A stretch of DNA of 39,249 nucleotides from Gammaproteobacteria bacterium (lineage in GTDB: Bacteria; Pseudomonadota; Gammaproteobacteria; Arenicellales; Poriferihabitantaceae): contig JAJDVC010000082.1 in assembly GCA_022826305.1 (NCBI GenBank), forward strand, positions 1 through 39,249, in the 5' to 3' direction. The translations under genes were made by a program, and so were the position numbers. Shown here piece after piece: positions 33,877 to 39,249 of this stretch. Positions within the stretch are counted from its first letter, which is position 1. Each line of letters opens with the position of its first letter. The notes beneath the pieces were generated by a model. That model saw nothing but the letters and a program-made list of their open reading frames with translations. It was not told where the DNA came from and ran no database searches.

Positions 33877-36003
33877 CTACAAGCCCAGGGCCTTGCGCTG
33901 TGTCCTGGTCCATGCCTGGCTGAGCCTGTCCAGGATAATCGCCAGCAGGACTATGCCGGTGCCGGCGGCAAGCCCATATCCCGTGTCGGAAATGTTCAGC
34001 GCATTGAATACATCCCGTCCAAGCCCACCTCCCCCAATCAGTGGTGTGACCACCTGCATCGCCAGTGCCATCATGACAGCCTGATTCAGACCGAGCATGA
34101 TGCTTGGCAGGGCCATGGGAAATTTCACCTTTCCCAATGTCTGCATGCCAGTGGACCCGAACGAGGAGGCCACCTCGGTGTAGGTTACCGGTATCTGGGA
34201 GATGCCAAGCGTAGTGAGACGTATGACAGGCGGCATCGCATATACTACCGTGGCAATTACTGCCGAAACGATGTTGCCGCCGAAAAACATCAACACGGGA
34301 ATGAGATAGACAAAGCTCGGCAATGTCTGCATCGCATCAAGGATTGGCCGCAGGAACATGTCGAATCGCCTGCTGTGCGCTGCCAGGACTCCTATCGGCA
34401 ATCCGAACGCAAAACACACGAATACGGAAACCAGTACCGAAGAAAGCGTCAGCATGGCCTCGGTCCATAGATCACAGGCTCCGATGAACATCAGCAGGGT
34501 AATGCATGTGATGCCGAAGTTTCGACCGACCGATATCCAGCCGACGAGCCCCAGCACAATCACCACGACATACCAGGGAATATGGGTCAGGTAGATGTTG
34601 AGCGGGTTCAGAAGACCAAGATAAATCACTGCACGCAGACCCTTGGTAAACGCGATGAAAGTCGGATTGCTGCTGAGCCATTTCACGCCAGCGTCAACTG
34701 GTTCACGAAAGGAAAACGTCAGGGCTTCGGGGAATCCTCCGATTCGGAATCCGAAACGGTCAATCAGCAGAATGGCGGTCAGCACGATAATGCTTCCAAA
34801 CAGGAACTTGTGGCTGCTGATGAAATTGCGTACGGATTCGGAGCGGGAATCGCCTGTCACCCGCACAACCATCGCCAGACCATGGGCAAGCCTGTCAACG
34901 CACCATCCGAAACATGCGGCACAGGCTTTCCAGACGAGACTGATCGGCCGCTCGACGGCAGTGGCCCAGGAATGAACCTCCCATGACTGGGGGAGAAGGT
35001 GGAAACGCATCGAACTGGCAGGCAGCGGAATCTTCTGGCGGTTGCTTATGGCCATGCTCAGACGATCAAAGATGATCGCCATGAACACAATGCATATCCC
35101 CCCTTCCAGGGACCAGCCCACCTTGAGCTTGTAGATTGCCTTCCACACCTCCGAACCCAGCCCCTCGGCGCCTATGAATGTAGCGAGTATCACCAGCCCC
35201 AGAGCCATCATGATCGTCTGGTTGATTCCCATCATGATACTGGGCAGGGACATCGGTATCTGCAGCTTGAACAGTATCTGAAGGCGGGTTGCGCCAAAGG
35301 AGCGTGCTGCTTCCAGTGTTTCCGGAGATATCTGCCGGATACCCAGATTTGTCAGGCGAACGACAGGCGGAAGCGCATAAATCATCGTTGCGAGAATTGC
35401 CGGCGGCCCGCCGATGCCGAAGAAGAACACGGCAGGAAGCAGGTAGACAAAGGCAGGCATGGTCTGCATGGTGTCCAGTACCGGCTTGAGAACAAGTTCG
35501 AAACGATCACTCTGGGAGCACAGTATGCCGAGCGTAACGCCCAGGGCAATCGACAGAATCACCGCCATGCCCATGAGCGCCAGCGTTTGCATGGAAGCTT
35601 CCCACATCCCCACTCCGCCCCAGAACAGGCCGCCCGCGACGGTCAGCAGCGCCAGCGGCAACCCCCCGAAGTAAAGCGCCGGAAGCACCAGAAGCATCAG
35701 GATGAAGAGCCAGGGAGAATCGAGCAGGAAATCCTCCACGAAATACAGGGCAGTCTCGATTTCCCCGGCGATCATCCGCGTGAACCATCGATAGTTTTCC
35801 TTGAGCCAGATTTCCGCCTGGTTGACCCACTCTGCGAAAGTGAATGGGTCCGAAATAGATCTTGGCAGTTCCGTGACTTCCTCTGCGCTTCGAACCAGCA
35901 ACAGCGAAACGAGGAATCCCGCAAGAATCAGGGCGAACAAGCCCAGACGCCTTGCATCCTTGCCTGCGAACCATGGATTGTCACCAGAAAAATCAGGATT
36001 CAT
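33877..36003 (-). CDS. proW: Double-length ProW-type permease of the betaine ABC transporter
   Basis: This 708-residue membrane protein carries two complete ProW permease halves. The first contains LDTMQTMPAFVYLLPAVFFFGIGG, with the EAA-loop region EAARSFGATRLQILFKLQIPMSLPSIMMGINQ. The second repeats these as LDAMQTLPSFVYLIPVLMFFGG and EVASSFGSTGMQTLGKVKFPMALPSIMLGLNQ. A single chain thus provides both transmembrane halves that usually come from a homodimer of a permease of about 350 residues. I chose the ATG at 36003 (MNPDFSGDNPW); an in-frame codon at 36117 would add a non-family stretch. It is the first gene of the importer, divergent from chrA. The substrate is probably glycine betaine, carnitine or choline. 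Confidence 0.88.
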   Translation of the reverse strand: MNPDFSGDNPWFAGKDARRLGLFALILAGFLVSLLLVRSAEEVTELPRSISDPFTFAEWVNQAEIWLKENYRWFTRMIAGEIETALYFVEDFLLDSPWLFILMLLVLPALYFGGLPLALLTVAGGLFWGGVGMWEASMQTLALMGMAVILSIALGVTLGILCSQSDRFELVLKPVLDTMQTMPAFVYLLPAVFFFGIGGPPAILATMIYALPPVVRLTNLGIRQISPETLEAARSFGATRLQILFKLQIPMSLPSIMMGINQTIMMALGLVILATFIGAEGLGSEVWKAIYKLKVGWSLEGGICIVFMAIIFDRLSMAISNRQKIPLPASSMRFHLLPQSWEVHSWATAVERPISLVWKACAACFGWCVDRLAHGLAMVVRVTGDSRSESVRNFISSHKFLFGSIIVLTAILLIDRFGFRIGGFPEALTFSFREPVDAGVKWLSSNPTFIAFTKGLRAVIYLGLLNPLNIYLTHIPWYVVVIVLGLVGWISVGRNFGITCITLLMFIGACDLWTEAMLTLSSVLVSVFVCFAFGLPIGVLAAHSRRFDMFLRPILDAMQTLPSFVYLIPVLMFFGGNIVSAVIATVVYAMPPVIRLTTLGISQIPVTYTEVASSFGSTGMQTLGKVKFPMALPSIMLGLNQAVMMALAMQVVTPLIGGGGLGRDVFNALNISDTGYGLAAGTGIVLLAIILDRLSQAWTRTQRKALGL

Positions 36004-36251
36004 GGGATCGAGGCAGTCCCGGATCGGCAGAGATGACCGCAAGGGCTTTCGTGATGCGACATAGCCTGTATTGTGCGTGCCAGACGGTCGTCCGGTCAAT
36101 CGGATTTGTCCGGACAAGACTCATGAAGCGGCGTTCTCGTTCATGCCCCGACAGGACTGGTTGCGGATAGCCGGCACCGAATATCAACCTGATTGCCGCG
36201 TCCGGCACTCTTGAGTCATACAATATCCGGTTCCTGGCAAGGATCAGAACA
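36004..36251. promoter_or_regulatory. Divergent intergenic region between proW and chrA remnant
   Basis: This region separates the minus-strand importer from the plus-strand chrA remnant and should hold the importer promoter. It contains a 12-bp perfect palindrome TTGTCCGGACAA at 36106-36117 and several GTCCGG repeats. No -35/-10 pair of good quality was found. Confidence 0.3.
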
Positions 36252-37553
36252 TTGACCGCTGGACAACCCAACCTGCCCCGGAAAACTCCCGGGGAAGCCG
36301 GACCAACACAAGCACCCACCCTGCCAGAATTCTTCTGGTTGTGGGCACGGATCGGTCTGTTGTCGTTTGGCGGGCCTGCTACACCACGAAATCGCGGATC
36401 ACAGAAAATGGCTGTCGGAAAAGCAGTTCATGGAGGCTCTGGGATTCTGCATGCTGCTTCCCGGCCCCGAGGCCATGCAAATGGCAACCTATGCAGGCTG
36501 GAAACTCCGCGGCACGTGTGGCGGAATCGTGTCCGGCCTGCTCTTCGTGTTGCCGGGCGCCCTGATTGTTCTGATCCTGTCCATAGGCTATGTCACCCTC
36601 GGAGAACTTCCGCTGGTAGCGGCGGGATTTGTCGGTATGAAGGCAATGGTTATCGTCATTGTCATCTCCGCGCTCTTGAAAATTTCCCGCCGCATACTGC
36701 ACCGCATGGAATACCGTGCGCTGGCTGTCTGTTCCTTTGCAGGCATCTTCTTCTTCGACCTCCCGTTCCCATTCATCATTCTTGTTGCGACAGCGTATGG
36801 CCTGATGCACAGGACAGACCCGCCTCTGGAGCAGGGGCCTCCAGTACAACGGCCTGCGGCCGTCTTCACAATCCGCACGATCCTTACTGTGGATGCTGAT
36901 ATGGTGGACACCCCTGCTCCTCCTGTGGACAGGCGGGCAACACGAACTCATTACTGGATCTCGGGATCCTTTTTTCCAGGCTTGCAGTGGTAACCTTCGG
37001 TGGAGCCTATGCCGTCCTGGCCTATCTTGCCCAGGACATCGCAAACCAATACAACTGGCTGACCGCCGAACAGATGATGGACGGTCTGGGGCTTGCCGAA
37101 ACCACTCCTGGGCCACTGATACTGGTGACAGGGTTTGTGGGATTCGTCACAGCCTATTCCAGTGGCGGAACAGCTTCAGGGCTTGCCGGAGCCGCAATCG
37201 CTCTGTGGGTTACATTCATACCCTGCTTCCTGTGGATCTTTTCAGGCGCACCCTGGATAGAACTGATCGTCGGTCTGAAGCGCCTGAACAGGGCCATGGC
37301 AGCGATAACTGCCGCCGTCGCCGGAGTGATCCTGAATCTTTCCGCCTGGTTCGCGCTGAATGTCTGGTTTGACAGTGTTGAAGCGATCAGCATGGGGGTG
37401 CTCGTCATATGGCAGCCTGAATGGAGGACGCTGAACCTTCATGCCTGCCTGCTGACATTGATGAGTGGACTGCTGATGCTCAGGTTCAACTGGGGGGTGG
37501 CCAGAATCCTTCCGGTTTCCTGCCTGGCGGGCATCATGCTGTCGTACCTGTAA
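36252..37553 (+). pseudogene. chrA: Frameshifted chromate transporter (ChrA)
   Basis: Three reading frames together spell a nearly complete ChrA. The first gives LPEFFWLWARIGLLSFGGPA and is lost near 36380. A second carries HHEIADHRKWLSEKQF, MLLPGPEAMQMATYAGW and several membrane segments, and fails near 36890. A short stretch in a third frame ([14 protein letters not shown]) follows. Near 36955 the original frame resumes with [40 protein letters not shown] and the C-terminal membrane segments to 37553. At least three frameshifts make it a pseudogene unless they are sequencing errors. The family exports chromate or related oxyanions. Confidence 0.85.
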
Positions 37554-37584
37554 TGCCGGACATCGTCAAACTCAATGCAGCACA

Positions 37585-37614
37585 TTGACCCCGACTGCAT
37601 ATAGAATCCATAAT
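37585..37614 (+). promoter_or_regulatory. Candidate sigma-70 promoter for the AAA/PD-(D/E)XK gene
   Basis: TTGACC (37585-37590) and CATAAT (37609-37614) are each five-of-six matches to consensus, 18 bases apart, in a local A/T-rich patch. The start site would be near 37621, about 140 bases before the large gene and 16 bases before a small leader frame. Confidence 0.55.
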
Positions 37615-37636
37615 TATTATTCAGATACGGTTATTC

Positions 37637-37762
37637 ATGTTCAGTACGCTTCTTTCCGAAATCTTGTCGCAAGCGGATTTGTTCAGGTCAGGCGCTACGC
37701 TTGCACACGATTGTACTGGATGGCATGATTTCCCGGAGTCCTATCCCGGGAAACATGAATAA
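37637..37762 (+). CDS. Possible 41-residue leader peptide
   Basis: A short frame begins at an ATG just after the predicted transcription start. Its stop TAA shares one base with the ATG of the next gene (TAATG), a classic coupling arrangement. The peptide (MFSTLLSEILSQADLFRSG and so on) is not recognisable, and its ribosome binding site is weak. It may be a coupled leader or chance. Confidence 0.3.
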   Translation: MFSTLLSEILSQADLFRSGATLAHDCTGWHDFPESYPGKHE

Positions 37763-39249
37763 TGATGCACCGCCAGCTCCCCATCGGCATCCAGTCGTTC
37801 AGGAGAATCCGGGAGAAGGAATGCTACTATGTCGACAAGACCCCCCATATCCTGCGGCTAGTCGACACGGGAGACTACTACTTTCTTTCCCGCCCGCGGC
37901 GCTTCGGCAAGAGCCTGCTGGTGGATACCCTGCGGGAACTGTTCGAGGGCAATGAACCCCTGTTCCGGGGGCTTGATATCCATGACCACTGGGACTGGTC
38001 AACAAGGCACCCGGTGGTAAGGTTCAGCTTCGGGGGCAAATACAACGAGACCGGCGACCTCGACGATGACATCGGAGGCCAGCTTGCGATCATGGAGAGA
38101 AACGCCGGACTTGATCCGGCACAGGCACCCCGTTCCGCCCCATCACGCCTGCGGAATCTGCTGGATTGCCTGCACCAAACCACTGGTGAGCAGGTGGTGG
38201 TGCTGGTGGACGAATACGACAAGCCGATCCTGGATGTCATCGACCGACCGGAAATGGCCAGGGCGAACCAGGACTACCTGCGGGGGTTCTACGGGATCAT
38301 CAAGGACAGCGCCCGGGACGTCCGCTTCGTCTTCGTCACCGGAGTCAGCATGTTCTCCCGGGTGAGTCTCTTCTCCGGCCTCAACAACCTCGACAACATC
38401 AGCCTGGATCCGGAATTCGCCACCATCTGCGGTTATACCGACGCCGACCTGGATACCGTGTTCGCCCCGGAACTGCCTGGGCTGGATCGGGATCGGATCC
38501 GGGAATGGTACAATGGCTATCACTGGCTCGGCGACGAGAAGCTCTACAACCCCTTCGATCTCCTGCTGCTGTTCCGCAAGCGCCGGTTCAGGTCCCACTG
38601 GTTCGCGACGGGTTCCCCGACCTTCCTGTTCCGGATGATGCTGGAACGGAGAGTCAGCCCGCTGGAACTGGAGAACCGGATAACCGATGAGGAACTGGTA
38701 TCCAGTTTCGATATCGAGAACATCAGCATCGATGCACTCCTGTTCCAGACCGGGTACCTGACCATTACGGAGATCGAGCAGGACGGGCTCCAGACCTTCT
38801 GCACCCTGGATTACCCCAACCTGGAAGTGCGCCAGAGCCTGAACCGGGGCCTGCTGGGGTTTCTTGGCCGACAGGGCAAGGAGGTGTCGGACAATGGCAA
38901 GGAACTCGGCAATCTTCTGGTGGCCAACGACTTCGACGGTTTCGCGGATCGTCTGCGGTCATTCTTCGCGGGGATTCCGTACCAGTGGCGGGACGGCAAC
39001 GGCCCGGCGCGCTACGAGGCGTGGTACGCCGGGCTGCTGTACGCCTGCTTCCGCACCATCGGTCTGGACATCCGGGTGGAGGATTCCTCCAGCCGGGGCC
39101 GCGCCGACATGGTGGTGCTGCACGGCGGCCAGGTGTTCGTGCTCGAGTTCAAGATGGCTGACCGGGAAGGCGACCGGGATGCCGCAGTTCAACAGGCCAT
39201 CGAGCAGACTCGGGAACGGGGCTATGCCGACAAGTACCGGGACCGGAAC
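37762..39249 (+). CDS. AAA-ATPase-like protein with PD-(D/E)XK nuclease domain (partial)
   Basis: At least 496 residues are encoded; the frame is open at the window end, so the C-terminus is missing (family members are about 520-570 residues). The N-terminal AAA-ATPase-like domain opens with IGIQSFRRIREKECYYVDKT, carries the P-loop-like SRPRRFGKSLL and a Walker B-like VVVLVDEYDKPI. The WYNGYHWLGDEKLYNPFDL stretch is a family hallmark. The C-terminal DUF1703 part has the nuclease-like RADMVVLHGGQVFVLEFK, with Asp and the ExK pair. These proteins are widespread and often multi-copy, and their biological role is not established. The start is the first of two adjacent ATGs and overlaps the stop of a small upstream frame. 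Confidence 0.88.
   Translation, partial: MMHRQLPIGIQSFRRIREKECYYVDKTPHILRLVDTGDYYFLSRPRRFGKSLLVDTLRELFEGNEPLFRGLDIHDHWDWSTRHPVVRFSFGGKYNETGDLDDDIGGQLAIMERNAGLDPAQAPRSAPSRLRNLLDCLHQTTGEQVVVLVDEYDKPILDVIDRPEMARANQDYLRGFYGIIKDSARDVRFVFVTGVSMFSRVSLFSGLNNLDNISLDPEFATICGYTDADLDTVFAPELPGLDRDRIREWYNGYHWLGDEKLYNPFDLLLLFRKRRFRSHWFATGSPTFLFRMMLERRVSPLELENRITDEELVSSFDIENISIDALLFQTGYLTITEIEQDGLQTFCTLDYPNLEVRQSLNRGLLGFLGRQGKEVSDNGKELGNLLVANDFDGFADRLRSFFAGIPYQWRDGNGPARYEAWYAGLLYACFRTIGLDIRVEDSSSRGRADMVVLHGGQVFVLEFKMADREGDRDAAVQQAIEQTRERGYADKYRDRN

Noticed and set aside
36106-36117. 12-bp palindrome TTGTCCGGACAA between proW and chrA
   Set aside because: Such a short palindrome is expected by chance several times in a window of this size; noted within the region but not claimed as an operator.
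1-39249. Search by eye for CRISPR arrays, tRNA or rRNA genes, insertion sequences and integrases
   Set aside because: No regularly spaced repeats, transposase or integrase motifs, or RNA gene signatures were seen.

Overview
The window reads as part of the chromosome of a GC-rich proteobacterium. Evidence for this is the tripartite tricarboxylate (TTT) transporter, the BKACE/carnitine dehydrogenase pair, a BetA-type choline dehydrogenase and a DddP-like M24 enzyme, a mix typical of marine or host-associated alpha- and gammaproteobacteria. At least three decayed genes (chrA, a short-chain dehydrogenase and an enoyl-CoA hydratase scrap), an eroded polyketide synthase (PKS) module and an AAA/PD-(D/E)XK gene of a family often multiplied in symbionts suggest a host-associated lifestyle. 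The PKS layout recalls the Sup-type synthases of sponge symbionts. The lifestyle and host are inferences.

Layout. Nearly everything from 245 to 36003 is on the minus strand, so it is transcribed from high to low coordinates. At the right end are a partial AAA/PD-(D/E)XK gene (plus strand, cut by the window edge) and a frameshifted chromate transporter (plus strand). Next, on the minus strand, comes a glycine betaine-type ABC importer: a double-length permease, the binding protein, a strong terminator, a palindromic candidate operator, and the ATPase. An MBL-fold hydrolase and a cytochrome P460-like protein follow. Then comes a carnitine module: TTT transporter tctC-tctB-tctA, a BKACE dehydrocarnitine-cleavage enzyme, and carnitine 3-dehydrogenase fused to a thioesterase. 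This module ends in a decayed SDR gene.

After its own promoter (perfect TATAAT) comes a 3456-residue PKS: KS-AT-DH-MT-ER-KR-ACP followed by a second KS and a broken AT, ending exactly after the post-AT linker. Downstream are two enoyl-CoA hydratases (one a close CaiD homologue), an acyl-CoA dehydrogenase, an NDP-forming acyl-CoA synthetase, a DddP-like M24 enzyme, a GNAT acetyltransferase, a BetA-type choline dehydrogenase and a three-domain APH-like kinase / M23 / class III aminotransferase fusion.

How it fits together. Apart from the PKS, the genes outline catabolism of trimethylammonium compounds. Uptake would use TTT and ABC importers. CoA activation, dehydrogenation and hydration would take gamma-butyrobetaine or crotonobetaine to carnitinyl-CoA. 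Carnitine would then be oxidised and cleaved to betainyl-CoA plus acetoacetate and hydrolysed to glycine betaine, while choline would be oxidised by BetA. The PKS sits in the middle of this set. Either it was inserted there, or the flanking acyl-CoA enzymes serve its product; the sequence alone does not decide. No tRNA, rRNA, CRISPR array, insertion sequence or integrase was found.
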